From Sphingomonas sp. AP4-R1 (GTDB lineage Bacteria > Pseudomonadota > Alphaproteobacteria > Sphingomonadales > Sphingomonadaceae), in NCBI RefSeq assembly GCF_013113735.1, contig NZ_CP053346.1, positions 2,618,001 through 2,682,000 of the forward strand: a stretch of 64,000 nucleotides of DNA. Direction: 5' to 3'. The position numbers were made by a program, and so were the translations under genes. The notes under the pieces were generated by a model, which worked only from the letters and a program-made list of their open reading frames with translations, had not been told where the DNA came from and searched no databases. Positions 1 to 9,258 of this stretch are shown here, in pieces; positions within the stretch are counted from its first letter, which is position 1; every line of letters starts with the position of its first letter.

Positions 1-1116
1 CAGGAAATCGAACGAGCTGCCGTTTTGAACCGTCGAATAGCCGCCCGAGGTTCGGCTGATGATATCCTCCGCGCCGGGCTTCAGCACGGTCACCCTGCGT
101 TCGATGCTGCAATGCCGATATTGAAGCGAGGTGCCGGTGCCGACGGCCGAGCCCTTGAGCGCCTGAAAGACGGCGCTGCCGCTCGATGCGGAATAGGCGT
201 CGGGAACGATGACCGTGGGATTGGATCGATATGCCGTCTGGGGCAGGTTGGGGTTTGACGAGCAGGCGGTCGACTGGGCGCCGACATAACGGATGGCTGG
301 CCCGTCGATGACGGCTTCCGCGACCCCATAACGTGGATCGGCGGTCGTGAGCGCGCCGATCATCCCACCGCCCAGATCGCGCAGCACCGAGGCCATATTG
401 CCCCAAGCGAGATTGGTGCCGCAGCTGTTGTTGACGCAGTAGCAGCCGGCGAGCCTGGGCATATCGACCGATGTCAGCTTCAAGGCCTTGGCCGCATCGA
501 CCTCCCAAAGGTAGAAGCTGCAGCCGTTCCAGCTGCCGGGCTGGCACGACACAACGCCGTTCGCGCAAATGCCCGAGACCGGCACAGGCAGGTTAGAGGT
601 CATGTCGACCGTGCCATCGAGATCGGTGTCGCGCGCGATCGTGACCCTGCCCAGATCCCCGGTTGCCGAAGGCTGGATAAGCACCTCGAGCATCGTCGCG
701 GTTTTCTGGCAGGCAATGTTGGGCGCGAAAGTGCGGCTGTTGTCGACAGTCGAGATCGGCTGCCCGGCAAGGCCCGGCGTCACGTAATTCTGTTGCAGCG
801 CCTCGCTGTCGCTGGTCTTGGCGCGTGCCGCGTCTGCTGCCGAACGAGCGCGCTCCTCCATCGTCTGCGCCAAGGCAGGCGCTGTCAGAGGAATGGCCAG
901 CGCGGTCGCGATGATGGAACAGGCGGAGAGGAGGCGCCGGTCCCACCGGGGGAGCAGTGCGGCCGCGCTGGCCGGGGGTGGAGCGACGCCGCCAGGGGGG
1001 CTTGGCGGCGCCGCTCCGGTCCCGCACGGCAGCCATCGGCCGTAGGGGCCTTGGCGAACAGACCTCCGGAATGGACGACTGTCGCGTGCGGGAACCTGGG
1101 GAAATGACCGGCTCAT
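1..1116 (-). CDS. traN: TraN, mating-pair stabilisation protein (partial, runs off window start)
   Basis: This frame is open from the ATG at 1116 to base 1 (372 codons), so the C-terminus lies outside the window. TraN is the cysteine-rich outer-membrane protein that stabilises mating pairs in F-type conjugation. The N-terminal 60 residues are proline/arginine rich and precede a hydrophobic signal-like stretch (LLSACSIIATALAIPLTAPALAQ) near residues 61-84, so the true start may be further in. After that the protein has many scattered cysteines (for example CYCVNNSCG), typical of TraN. Its ATG overlaps the TraU stop codon as ATGA, which indicates translational coupling. The family call rests on position after traU, the cysteine pattern and the export signal. 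Confidence 0.82.
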   Translation of the reverse strand, partial: MSRSFPQVPARDSRPFRRSVRQGPYGRWLPCGTGAAPPSPPGGVAPPPASAAALLPRWDRRLLSACSIIATALAIPLTAPALAQTMEERARSAADAARAKTSDSEALQQNYVTPGLAGQPISTVDNSRTFAPNIACQKTATMLEVLIQPSATGDLGRVTIARDTDLDGTVDMTSNLPVPVSGICANGVVSCQPGSWNGCSFYLWEVDAAKALKLTSVDMPRLAGCYCVNNSCGTNLAWGNMASVLRDLGGGMIGALTTADPRYGVAEAVIDGPAIRYVGAQSTACSSNPNLPQTAYRSNPTVIVPDAYSASSGSAVFQALKGSAVGTGTSLQYRHCSIERRVTVLKPGAEDIISRTSGGYSTVQNGSSFDFL

Positions 1117-2129
1117 GGCACCGGGATCCCGGCGCAGCAGATCACCTTTTCGAAGAGCATGAACTGGGCATTGTCCTTGCCCGGCGCATGTTTGGCCGAG
1201 GACCAGAGTGCGCCTGGTCGGCCGATGTTGACACACTTGCCGCCCTTGACCGGCTCCATGATCTGGAGCTTGTAGCGCGACTTGGTCCAGACGGGCTGAG
1301 GGATGAACGAGCAGCCGTCGGCCGAACTGATGGTGAGCGCGCCCAGGCGCCCCATCATGAACACGCCGCGCGCGGCAAGCCCCGCCCAGGCTTCGACGCT
1401 ATCGTCGAAGTGGATGTCGCCGGCGATCGGATAGGTCGCACCCCACGATCCCATACACCAGAAAAGGGGGTCGATGACCTTGCCCGCAGCCGCTGCGGCG
1501 CTGTCGCCCATGCAGGCAAGGCCTGCGGCGGGATTGCCGAAGAGAATGCCCTCGGGTTGGATGATCGCTCCCAATGTCCCCGACTGCCAGGTCGGCAGCA
1601 CCTCGGTGATCATGGCGACGTCGAAACCGTCATTCTCAAGGCACGGCAGGTCGGTGAACATGTCGAGCATCGCCCAGACCGGCGATATGTAATAATGCAT
1701 CTGCGCGAACATCTTGCGGGTGTTCGTGCCGTCCGAGATGGACGACTGGCTGCCCTGCAGCCTCCCCCCGGTCGGCAACAGATCGGCGCCGAGCGCCATC
1801 ATGCAGCCGGGTTCCGTCACGACATCGACCATGCGGTTGGGCGACCAGTAGGAGACCTTGACCCCGAACCAGAACTGGATGCCCTTGCGGCAGGCGCACA
1901 ACGGCTTGGAGGCAGATTGGGCGTCGAGCGCTTTGTCGAGCTTGTCGAAGCTCCCCACCCGGATGCCCCCCACGGTGATGGGGAAGATGCAGGTCCAGCG
2001 CACCTTGGTGATCGGATTGAAGACGGTGCCGGCCTCGCATTTGGAGGCATGTGCCTGGCTCGGCCAGGCGAGCGTCATCAGGAGCCCGAAGACGAGTCCC
2101 GTGACGAAGACAGGAAGACGTCCGATCAT
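1113..2129 (-). CDS. traU: TraU, conjugative pilus assembly protein
   Basis: The 338-aa product has a clear signal peptide (hydrophobic residues 5-25, ending AHAS) and the cysteine-rich periplasmic body of TraU, including CEAGTVFNPITKVRW near the mature N-terminus and paired cysteines at CACRKG and ICCAG. TraU is needed for F-type pilus assembly and DNA transfer and acts in the periplasm with TraW and TrbC. The length matches the family's usual 330 residues. It overlaps traW upstream by 4 nt and traN downstream by 4 nt, so the three are probably translated from one message. Confidence 0.93.
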   Translation of the reverse strand: MIGRLPVFVTGLVFGLLMTLAWPSQAHASKCEAGTVFNPITKVRWTCIFPITVGGIRVGSFDKLDKALDAQSASKPLCACRKGIQFWFGVKVSYWSPNRMVDVVTEPGCMMALGADLLPTGGRLQGSQSSISDGTNTRKMFAQMHYYISPVWAMLDMFTDLPCLENDGFDVAMITEVLPTWQSGTLGAIIQPEGILFGNPAAGLACMGDSAAAAAGKVIDPLFWCMGSWGATYPIAGDIHFDDSVEAWAGLAARGVFMMGRLGALTISSADGCSFIPQPVWTKSRYKLQIMEPVKGGKCVNIGRPGALWSSAKHAPGKDNAQFMLFEKVICCAGIPVP

Positions 2130-2818
2130 CGTATCGCTCCCTTCGTGGCGGGTGCGACAGTCCGGCTCTTCGGTCCATATTCGCTGAGGACGAGGCGCGT
2201 TCCCGACTGCTCCACGATGACCGGGGCCACGGTGAGCCCCAGGCGCTGTTTGACCCGATCCTCGAGAATGAAGATCGCGCGGCCGGTCTTTTCGCTCAGG
2301 TCAATCGGGTCGCCATTCTGGGTTCCGAGCGCGGAAAGCAGGATGAAGTCGCTCGGTCGGGCATTGCGAAGCGCCCAGCCCAGATCACGCGGATGCACGA
2401 CGACAAGGCGCTGCGGCAGCTTTACATAGGTGAGCGGGTTGAAGGTGAAGCCCTTCGGATAGAGCGTCTTCCCGCCCGGCAACGTGACGTCGAAGTCGAG
2501 CGTGTAGAAAGGCACGACGCTGCGCACCCGATCGGCGCCCGCGACGCCGAGCGACGCGGCTTTAAGGGCGGTCCATTTGTCGCGCGGGCCGAATGCCTTG
2601 CTCATGTCGCTGGGCAGGGTCGCGACCTTAGCCTCTATCTCGGTAAGCGCATCAGGCTCCGCGATCGGCCAGGTCCGCCCGATCGTGCTGCGCGACTGGG
2701 CTCCGCTCGTGACCGGCCCAGCCGCGGCGAGCGCGGCCGCAACGGCCAACGCATTGCCGGTCAAGAGTATCAGGAACATGGGTCCGCAGTGAACCCGGTG
2801 CAGTATGTCAGCGGCCAT
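2126..2818 (-). CDS. traW: TraW, conjugative pilus assembly protein
   Basis: The 230-aa protein has an N-terminal hydrophobic segment at about residues 12-33 and then the TraW-like periplasmic domain, with the characteristic run PLTYVKLPQRLVVVHPRD and a following FILL strand. In the F system TraW works with TraU and TrbC in pilus assembly. It lies directly upstream of traU with an ATGA-type overlap and overlaps the small membrane-protein gene before it by 11 nt. An internal ATG (residue 14) could be the real start, because the residues before it do not look like a signal peptide. Confidence 0.85.
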   Translation of the reverse strand: MAADILHRVHCGPMFLILLTGNALAVAAALAAAGPVTSGAQSRSTIGRTWPIAEPDALTEIEAKVATLPSDMSKAFGPRDKWTALKAASLGVAGADRVRSVVPFYTLDFDVTLPGGKTLYPKGFTFNPLTYVKLPQRLVVVHPRDLGWALRNARPSDFILLSALGTQNGDPIDLSEKTGRAIFILEDRVKQRLGLTVAPVIVEQSGTRLVLSEYGPKSRTVAPATKGAIR

Positions 2819-3041
2819 GACGTTGCCTCCAGTTGCGTTCCGGGGGCTCGGGAACCCCGATGAGGGCAGCGACGAACGCGCAGATTGAAAGCGGGGTCAG
2901 GGTCCAGATCAGGACGCCATTCTCAGAGCCTAGCGATGGCGACATCAGCAGCAGCGCGCTCTGGATCAACATCAGGAGGAAGCCGCTGACTATCAGCCGG
3001 ATCGCCGATTGCGACGGCGCGGAAGAGGTGAGGCCGTTCAT
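2808..3041 (-). CDS. Small membrane protein of the transfer operon
   Basis: The 77-aa product has two hydrophobic stretches, about residues 16-34 and 45-63, and so is probably a two-helix inner-membrane protein. The ATG at 3041 overlaps the stop codon of the preceding small gene as ATGA. It sits between traC and traW, where F carries trbI, but I see no sequence feature that identifies it as TrbI. A longer frame upstream of this ATG is out of phase with traC and has the composition of a shadow, so I used the short start. Confidence 0.65.
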   Translation of the reverse strand: MNGLTSSAPSQSAIRLIVSGFLLMLIQSALLLMSPSLGSENGVLIWTLTPLSICAFVAALIGVPEPPERNWRQRHGR

Positions 3042-3373
3042 TTGCGCTTGCCCTTGCGCAGGCGGCTCATGAGTTTCGCGGTTGCAGCAGAGAGGCTCAG
3101 CAGGAGCAGCCCGGTCGCAAGGCAGGATGCCGCGATGATGAGCGAGGCCCGCAGCACCATCATGGTCGGCTGCTTGAGCACGAGCCCGGCGACGAGCACC
3201 AGAAGGCCCATCATAACCGTCTCGATCAACACGAGCCGAAAGCGCCACTGAAACGACTCTGCCTGGAAGCGCTCGGCAACACGCTGCTCGACGATAACTT
3301 CGATGGCTTCGTTGTCGGACCAGTTGAGCGGCAGCTGATCGGGATGCGGTGCAGATCGTGCCATGGCGATCAC
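3038..3373 (-). CDS. Small two-helix membrane protein downstream of traC
   Basis: The 111-aa product has a polar N-terminus and two hydrophobic segments (about residues 45-67 and 74-98) ending in a lysine/arginine-rich tail (RLRKGKRK), which suggests an inner-membrane protein with a cytoplasmic C-terminus. The start overlaps the traC stop (4 nt) and the stop overlaps the next gene's ATG, so it is embedded in the transfer operon. By position it could replace TrbI, which has one membrane segment in F. I do not recognise the family. Confidence 0.65.
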   Translation of the reverse strand: MIAMARSAPHPDQLPLNWSDNEAIEVIVEQRVAERFQAESFQWRFRLVLIETVMMGLLVLVAGLVLKQPTMMVLRASLIIAASCLATGLLLLSLSAATAKLMSRLRKGKRK

Positions 3374-5868
3374 ACTCCCACCAGGCCAGTCGCGGCAGGC
3401 GTACCCAGGATCTGCGAGGGCTCGACGCCAGCGAGACGGCAGATCGCTTCGAGTGGCGAAAGTCCCTCTCGTAAGAGCGCCTCGAACGCGGCAACCTCAT
3501 CGGGCGCCGAGGTGTTGATCCAATAGGAGAAAGGATCGACTACAAGCCGCGCGATGCCCAAGCCCAAGGGTGAGTCGATGAACACCTCGCTATAGTTGGG
3601 CTTGGAGTTGCGGACCGACTTCAGGAGATCGAGGACAAAGCCCGAATAATCGAGGATCTTGTTGTCGACCGCCCGGTCATAGGTTGAGCCCTGCAGCAGG
3701 AACCGTGTCGCGGCATTTTCGAGGATCACCTGACCCGTGCCACCGAACAGCGCGAGGTCGTTCATCGACTGCAGCACGATTCCGAACGAGCCGCGATATT
3801 TGCGTGCTCGCCGATAGCCCTGGCCGAAAGCCTCGGCGAGGCGCGAAAGATCCTGCCCATCGGTCCGGGTCATGAACTGCGCGGCCTCGTCGCACAGGAC
3901 GAAGCGGGGACGATCGCGCGCGGAGAGATAGAGTTCCTGCGTGACCGCGTTCACTACCACCATGACGATGACGTTGAAGAGGTCCGGCATCGACTTGAGG
4001 CGCTCGAGCTCGAGCACCACGAACTCATCGTTGCGGATGTCGAGCGTCGAGGGGCCATTGAAGTAATGGCCATAGGCGCCGGCCGAGCCGAAATCCCGCA
4101 GGTTGAAAGCCAGTTCGCGTGACGTCGGTACGAGATGATCCACCCGATCGAGATCGGTCTCGACCAGCGATGGATAAGTGCCGAGCCATTCACGCACCGC
4201 ATCAATGCCATGATCGGCACGGCCAGTGTCGATCGTCCACTGGACAGCGGACTTGAGCAGATTCCACTCGGAGGTGGTCACGCCCTTGCGAGTTGCGGCG
4301 TTCGCCATCTCCGCGACGATCGCGACCGCCATGGTGATCGCCGACTGCTTGTCATCGCCGTCGAGTGCGAGCCCCATATCGAAGGGGTTGAGCACCAGAT
4401 GCTCTTCGCCGATGTCGATATAGCGGCCCGAGCAGAGCGTGCAGAGCTTCCGGTAGCTGCCGCCGATATCGATGATCCGGATCAGTGCCCCATTGGCGTA
4501 ATATTGCTGACAGAGATTGTTGAGCAGGAAGCTCTTGCCCGCGCCGCTCTCGGCCGAGACGATGAAGTTGTAGTTGTTGATCCTGGGATCGAAGAGGTCG
4601 AGCGTGACGAGCTGGCCCTTGCGGCCGGTATAGAGAAGCGCCGGGCGCCCGCCGCCCCGAAAATCGGTCTGGATCGGCGCCATGAGCACCGCCGCCTTGA
4701 CCGGCATCCGGAAGTCGCGTTCGAGCAGGCGCAATGTCGTGCGGTCGGGATAGAGGCCGAATGGCAGGCTCATCACCAGCAGGGTCGGGTTGAGGTAACT
4801 CTCTTCCTGCATCGAGAAGGGCAAGGGCTCGCCTTCCCACAGGCGCTTGGCGCGGGCGGCAAGGTCGCGCGCATGCGCGCGGTCGCGGCCGAACACCCAG
4901 ACGGTCGGAATAACGCGGACGAACTTGCTGTTGCCCGCCTCGTCCAGGATCCAGCCTATCTCCTCAATCTGCTTGCCGACCTCAACCGCGAAGCTGCCCG
5001 CCGCCTTTTGCGCCGAAAGGATCTGAGCGCGCTTGTGAATCTCGAATTGCGAATGATCGAACAGGATGTTGAGCGTGTAGAGGAACGGCCCACCGATCTG
5101 GTCGCTGTCTTCCGAGGCGCCACGCATGCCGCCCATGAGACGATTGGCGCGCTCGGCGGTGATACGCCGGGCCGGTGCCTTGGGCGTCAGGCAACGGGCG
5201 ACCTGGTTGCCCAGGAACACCTCCGCGCCCTCGAATACGAGATCCGGACCTGCATCGATGATCTGCTTGGCAATCGGCGGCGCGCCTGTGGTCGTGCCGT
5301 CTGCAAAGACGCCCGGGGCCGGATCGGCGACGCCGTTGAAGACGCGTCGATAGAAGGCGACCATCTCCTCTGGCGGGAGCCGCCGGATGCCAAGCTTCGA
5401 CAATTGCTCCTCGACTTGCCGGCGTAAATCCTCGCCGAGCGGGCGGCGCGTCTTGATTGAGAGCAGCGTGCGGAAATTGCGGACCGGGATGCCGTGGAGC
5501 GCCTTGAGACCATGGCGGCCTTTGCTGAGATAAGCGTGCGTATAGCGCGCCGAGGCCTGAATGAGCGGGTCGTCGCGGGTCTTCAAGTCGAGGAATGCGT
5601 CGAGCGCGTCGTCGATCAGCGGGTCCGCGAAGGTATGGAGCTGCAGGACCGTCCCATCGGGAAAATGGATATTGAGCAATCCCTGCAAGGCGCCCTGGAC
5701 ATGGGCGAACATATAGGCGGTGGGCATCACCTCCCAGGCATGGCCCCAGGTGTCGTCGATGCAGAGGAACGCCTCGGTCTCCTCCTCCCATGCGACCAGT
5801 GGGAGATAATCCGAGAAGCTGTCGCGTCGCACCGCATTGCGAAGGCGTGCATAGCTGAGGCCGCTCAC
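3370..5868 (-). CDS. traC: TraC, type IV secretion ATPase (VirB4 family)
   Basis: The 832-aa protein is the usual TraC length. The C-terminal half has a Walker A motif (SAESGAGKS) near residue 445 and a Walker B-like VLCDEAAQF near residue 657. The N-terminal half matches the TraC scaffold domain (conserved WEVMPTAY region). TraC is the cytoplasmic/inner-membrane ATPase that powers pilus assembly in the F-type system. It follows traV with a 4-nt overlap and precedes two small membrane-protein genes. A 430-codon antisense frame over the same DNA is a composition artefact. Confidence 0.95.
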   Translation of the reverse strand: MSGLSYARLRNAVRRDSFSDYLPLVAWEEETEAFLCIDDTWGHAWEVMPTAYMFAHVQGALQGLLNIHFPDGTVLQLHTFADPLIDDALDAFLDLKTRDDPLIQASARYTHAYLSKGRHGLKALHGIPVRNFRTLLSIKTRRPLGEDLRRQVEEQLSKLGIRRLPPEEMVAFYRRVFNGVADPAPGVFADGTTTGAPPIAKQIIDAGPDLVFEGAEVFLGNQVARCLTPKAPARRITAERANRLMGGMRGASEDSDQIGGPFLYTLNILFDHSQFEIHKRAQILSAQKAAGSFAVEVGKQIEEIGWILDEAGNSKFVRVIPTVWVFGRDRAHARDLAARAKRLWEGEPLPFSMQEESYLNPTLLVMSLPFGLYPDRTTLRLLERDFRMPVKAAVLMAPIQTDFRGGGRPALLYTGRKGQLVTLDLFDPRINNYNFIVSAESGAGKSFLLNNLCQQYYANGALIRIIDIGGSYRKLCTLCSGRYIDIGEEHLVLNPFDMGLALDGDDKQSAITMAVAIVAEMANAATRKGVTTSEWNLLKSAVQWTIDTGRADHGIDAVREWLGTYPSLVETDLDRVDHLVPTSRELAFNLRDFGSAGAYGHYFNGPSTLDIRNDEFVVLELERLKSMPDLFNVIVMVVVNAVTQELYLSARDRPRFVLCDEAAQFMTRTDGQDLSRLAEAFGQGYRRARKYRGSFGIVLQSMNDLALFGGTGQVILENAATRFLLQGSTYDRAVDNKILDYSGFVLDLLKSVRNSKPNYSEVFIDSPLGLGIARLVVDPFSYWINTSAPDEVAAFEALLREGLSPLEAICRLAGVEPSQILGTPAATGLVGV

Positions 5869-6503
5869 GGCCTTTGCTCCGGTACCGGCGGCACGATGGC
5901 TGGCGCGGGCGGGGCGCCGGGCGCGGCTTCACCATCGGGATCAACCGTGTCGCGCACGCGGACCTGACCGAGGATCGGCGCCTGAACCGCCCGATCAGGC
6001 GCGGCGACAAATGCGCCGCCCACCACCCAGACGGGCTTATCGACCACCGAATAGACATAGCGGGGCATGTAGAGCCGGTCCGGGCGTTGCCGATCGGCGT
6101 AGGGCAGGATCAGCGTGCGGACGGTCTGCGCAGGCTTGAGCATCGGGGTTACCGGCGCTTCGATCAGACCTTTGAGCTCGCGATAGACGCTGTCGCGGTA
6201 GCTGCCATAGGCGTTGCCCGCGATTTCGCCCCGCGATCGGGAACCCGCTCGACCAGCATCCCGCCCGCGCAGCATGGCACGATCATTGGTAACCTTGGGG
6301 TCCGACTTGGAAGTGACGCCTGCTACCGCATCCGCATAAGCCAGATCGGGATGGATGCATTGACCGTGGTCACTGTTCTTGCAGTCGAACTTCTCCGAAT
6401 AGGGCGACATCATCGAGCCGACCGTCGCGCATCCGCTCAAACCCACAAGCAGGCCAAGCGCGACGAGCGAGCGATGGAGAGACTGGTAAGCCAGCAAAGG
6501 CAT
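5865..6503 (-). CDS. traV: TraV, outer-membrane lipoprotein of the transfer apparatus
   Basis: The 212-aa protein starts with a lipoprotein signal: hydrophobic residues 10-22 followed by the lipobox LSGC, placing the lipidated cysteine at about residue 24. TraV anchors the TraK secretin-like ring and contacts TraB in the F-type envelope channel. I chose the ATG at 6503 because a strong GGAGG lies 9 nt upstream; a longer frame extends back into traB but gives no signal peptide. The C-terminus is proline/alanine rich, and the stop overlaps the traC start. Confidence 0.88.
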   Translation of the reverse strand: MPLLAYQSLHRSLVALGLLVGLSGCATVGSMMSPYSEKFDCKNSDHGQCIHPDLAYADAVAGVTSKSDPKVTNDRAMLRGRDAGRAGSRSRGEIAGNAYGSYRDSVYRELKGLIEAPVTPMLKPAQTVRTLILPYADRQRPDRLYMPRYVYSVVDKPVWVVGGAFVAAPDRAVQAPILGQVRVRDTVDPDGEAAPGAPPAPAIVPPVPEQRP

Positions 6504-6538
6504 GGCGGAACCTCCAATAGGGTAGGGGGAGCGTCGCA

Positions 6539-7843
6539 TCAGAATTTGCCCGCGACGGTCGGCTTGATCTCGAGCGCCAGGCCTTCCTGGATGACGACAA
6601 CGACATCCTTGGCCGCGCCGACTTCCACGACGGGACCGGCCTGGCGCGCGAGGTCGAGATAGAAATCCGTGAGCTTGTCCGACGATTTGGAGAGGCCCCC
6701 GGCAATGCCGGACTTGACGGCATCGCCAGCGTCGAGACTTCGCACGCTCCCCAACGCTGATGTCGAGAGGCTCCCGAACGTTCCTTCGACCGATTGCGAA
6801 ATGCCGGCGATCGTGCCGGCAATGAACGAGCGCGCGAGCGTCGCGCCGGCGCGGGTCACGACCTTGCCGGACAGGCCTTTCTTGCCATCGGCGTCGACAA
6901 AGAAGCCCTTGATCGCCTGGTCGACCACGGCATGGCTGTCGAAGTCCACGCAAGAGATCGACACGAGCTGGATCTCGACCCGTTCTTTGGCGAGGCTGCC
7001 GGTCGCGTTTCCAATGACGAAACAGCCAGCGAGATTGGCCTTCACCTCATTTGGGAGCACGGCCGGCGCCTGAACCCGGGCGATGATCGGCTCGGGATTA
7101 CTGGTCGCGTCCCGGCTCGCCAGCGCGTCGATACCGGTCAGCAGCCGCGCCTTCATGAAACCAGGTGGCAAATAGATCGTCCGCTTTCCTTTTTTTGACG
7201 CGGCCCCGCTGCCCGCGCCTCCTTCTGCCGCTTGGGTCGCGGTCGCAGCGCCGATCGCGCCGACCTGCCGTTCGGTGGGCGGTGCAGGCGGAGCCGGCGG
7301 GGCCGACGGGGCACTGGGCGGGGCAGGAATTTCGTCGGCTGCGCCCCTGGCCTCGGGGGGAGCTGGCGGATAGGCTGGAGCCTCGCCTGGTATTGCCGGG
7401 GGGAGATCGCCGCCATCGCCGGCAGTCGTTGCGTGCGCGCCGCCGCCCGCTCCGGGAACCACCTTTCCTTCCTCGATTGCCGTCACCCGGTCGCCGAGCA
7501 GCGTTTGGCCGTCGAGTATCTTCTGCAGGTCTCCCCGCAGCTTCACCTCAAGGCTGTCGCCGCGGAGGCCGGCACCCATGTCGAGATTGGAAGCCTGGGG
7601 CGCCTTGGGTGCCTCCTTCTGGCCGCTGGTGCTTGCCGTGTAGAGGCCCAGGCCGAGCAACGCGATCGTCGAGACGATGCCCAGCTGTTTGGCGCGCAAT
7701 CTCTGGTCGGAACTGAGCTTCGACCACTGCGCCGGAAGATCGAGCAGAGCGGGGCGAGAGGCCGTCGGCGTCTCGTTGACGTCCTCACCCTGACGGGCCG
7801 ACGGTCCAGGCCCGCCCTGCAGATTCTCTTCGGGCGCGGTCAT
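6539..7843 (-). CDS. traB: TraB, envelope-spanning channel protein (VirB10 family)
   Basis: The 434-aa protein has one membrane segment near residues 55-72 (LGIVSTIALLGLGLYTA), then a coiled/proline-rich periplasmic linker (about residues 150-200), then a VirB10-like beta domain containing RTIYLPPGFMKARLLTG and a conserved CFVIG segment. TraB bridges the inner and outer membranes and contacts TraK and TraV. The order traK-traB-traV-traC is the F-type order, except that traP and traR are missing between traB and traC. The start overlaps the traK stop by 4 nt. Confidence 0.93.
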   Translation of the reverse strand: MTAPEENLQGGPGPSARQGEDVNETPTASRPALLDLPAQWSKLSSDQRLRAKQLGIVSTIALLGLGLYTASTSGQKEAPKAPQASNLDMGAGLRGDSLEVKLRGDLQKILDGQTLLGDRVTAIEEGKVVPGAGGGAHATTAGDGGDLPPAIPGEAPAYPPAPPEARGAADEIPAPPSAPSAPPAPPAPPTERQVGAIGAATATQAAEGGAGSGAASKKGKRTIYLPPGFMKARLLTGIDALASRDATSNPEPIIARVQAPAVLPNEVKANLAGCFVIGNATGSLAKERVEIQLVSISCVDFDSHAVVDQAIKGFFVDADGKKGLSGKVVTRAGATLARSFIAGTIAGISQSVEGTFGSLSTSALGSVRSLDAGDAVKSGIAGGLSKSSDKLTDFYLDLARQAGPVVEVGAAKDVVVVIQEGLALEIKPTVAGKF

Positions 7844-8634
7844 GGCTGTACACTCCGGCGGACGACGATCAGCCGAGCGGTCTCGTTGGGATCCAGCGTC
7901 AGCCGGTCTATCGTGATGGCAAAGATGTCGGCCCCGAGTGCCTGATCGAGGAAGTCGCGTTCATCGAGCGAGATCGCAACGCTGGCACGGACCAGATATT
8001 CGCTGACCGAAAGCCCAGCGCCCTCGATCTCCAAACGCCTCCGCTCGCTGAGCGACGCCGAAGGAACGCCGGCAAGGGTCAGCCTGTCGCGGTACGGCGC
8101 GACTTCGGAGAAGGACGCGGGCACGCGATCCTGCAGGATCGCAAGCGCGATCCCGACTGCTCGCTCTTCCTCGACCAGTGGACCCAGCAGCGCATCATTG
8201 GCACGCGCGCGCTGCGCACCGCCGGGGACCAGCGTTACGGTCTGGGCGGCGATGTCGGCGGGCTCGGCGTAGAGCGGATAGATGGCGCCGTTGCACGAGA
8301 CAAAGAACTCGGAGGGAGTCGTCACATAGGTGCGCGTCTTCGTGCTGCCCGCCGCCACGCCCGGGTCTTCGGTTTCGAGAACGAGGAACTTGATCCACGC
8401 GTCCGACCCACCGCGCTCGACCGCGAGGCCCTTCTCAGCCGAGAATTTGACGTCCTCGATCTCGCCACCGATGCAAACGACATGATTGACGTCGCGATTG
8501 GAGAGCCGGATGCGGCTCGTCTGATCGGGCAGTGCAGCGATCGATTGGGCGAAGGCGGGCACGGAAAAGGGAAGGGACACGACAAGCGCGCCCGCGAGGC
8601 AAATGAATCCCGCTCGGTTACCGGATGTCGGCAC
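7840..8634 (-). CDS. traK: TraK, secretin-like outer-membrane ring component
   Basis: The 264-aa protein has an N-terminal signal peptide (hydrophobic residues 9-27 ending AFAQ) and a beta-rich body. The segment LSNRDVNHVVCIGGEIEDVKFSAEKGL is typical of TraK, which forms the outer ring of the F-type channel with TraV and TraB. The start overlaps the end of traE by 17 nt and the stop overlaps traB by 4 nt. Length and gene order agree with the family. Confidence 0.9.
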   Translation of the reverse strand: MPTSGNRAGFICLAGALVVSLPFSVPAFAQSIAALPDQTSRIRLSNRDVNHVVCIGGEIEDVKFSAEKGLAVERGGSDAWIKFLVLETEDPGVAAGSTKTRTYVTTPSEFFVSCNGAIYPLYAEPADIAAQTVTLVPGGAQRARANDALLGPLVEEERAVGIALAILQDRVPASFSEVAPYRDRLTLAGVPSASLSERRRLEIEGAGLSVSEYLVRASVAISLDERDFLDQALGADIFAITIDRLTLDPNETARLIVVRRSVQP

Positions 8635-9253
8635 TGAAATTCTCCTCCTGGAGGGCGGTCAGCCAGAAGCGGCCGTTCTCGAGCGCGTAGCGAATGCGCA
8701 GATTGCCGCGGAACTTGCGGATGACGCCGCCGATCACGCGGACCTTCTCGACGGGCACGAGGATCTCGCTGCCGGTCCAGGTGACGGGCTGATCGCCGCG
8801 AACATAGGTTGCGATCGAAAGCGTCGGGTTGTTGCCGAGTTCGTCCAGCAGTCGGTTCAGACTATCGCGCAGCCCATTGTACGCACTGGGGTGCGCGATC
8901 CGCAGCAGTTCCTGGAACTGTCGGTCGGCCGAATAGGCGGAATAGGTACCAGCGAGGCCGACAATGTTGAAGGTGATCGAACGCAGATAACTCTCGGAAG
9001 GCTTGTTGCCCGTCACATAGAGATCGCCGTCCGCGCCGAAGGGCACGATTACGGTGCGTGTATTCTGGTTTGATGTGTAGATGAGTGTCCCGAGAACCGC
9101 GGTGATGCCGAACAGCCCGGCGATCGCCACCTTGAGCAGCCGGTTTTCTTCGAAGAGGTTGGCCGATCCCTGCAGATAGCGGTGCAGGTGCCAACTCGGG
9201 CGCGTGTCGCCGATCATGTCGGCCTGAGCCTTGCGTCGGAAGGGATGTGCCAT
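8618..9253 (-). CDS. traE: TraE, conjugative transfer inner-membrane protein (VirB5/VirB8-like fold)
   Basis: The 211-aa protein has a short cytoplasmic N-terminus, a single membrane helix at about residues 40-60 (KVAIAGLFGITAVLGTLIYT) and a periplasmic domain, matching TraE of F-like systems. The ATG at 9253 (MAHPFRRKAQ) lies 5 nt after the traL stop. The open frame runs further upstream, but that extension overlaps traL completely and is rejected. TraE is needed for pilus assembly, probably as part of the inner-membrane platform with TraL. Confidence 0.88.
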   Translation of the reverse strand: MAHPFRRKAQADMIGDTRPSWHLHRYLQGSANLFEENRLLKVAIAGLFGITAVLGTLIYTSNQNTRTVIVPFGADGDLYVTGNKPSESYLRSITFNIVGLAGTYSAYSADRQFQELLRIAHPSAYNGLRDSLNRLLDELGNNPTLSIATYVRGDQPVTWTGSEILVPVEKVRVIGGVIRKFRGNLRIRYALENGRFWLTALQEENFSADIR

Positions 9254-9258
9254 CTCGC

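Noticed and set aside
593..1036. 147-codon minus-strand frame near the window start
   Set aside because: It is in a different phase from the frame that reads as TraN through to base 1, and has a shadow composition.
957..2429. 490-codon plus-strand frame opposite traU/traW
   Set aside because: It lies antisense to two well-supported transfer genes and has the Arg/Pro/Ala-rich composition of high-GC shadow frames.
4135..5427. 430-codon plus-strand frame opposite traC
   Set aside because: TraC has intact Walker motifs on the minus strand; the antisense frame has no start signal or domain.
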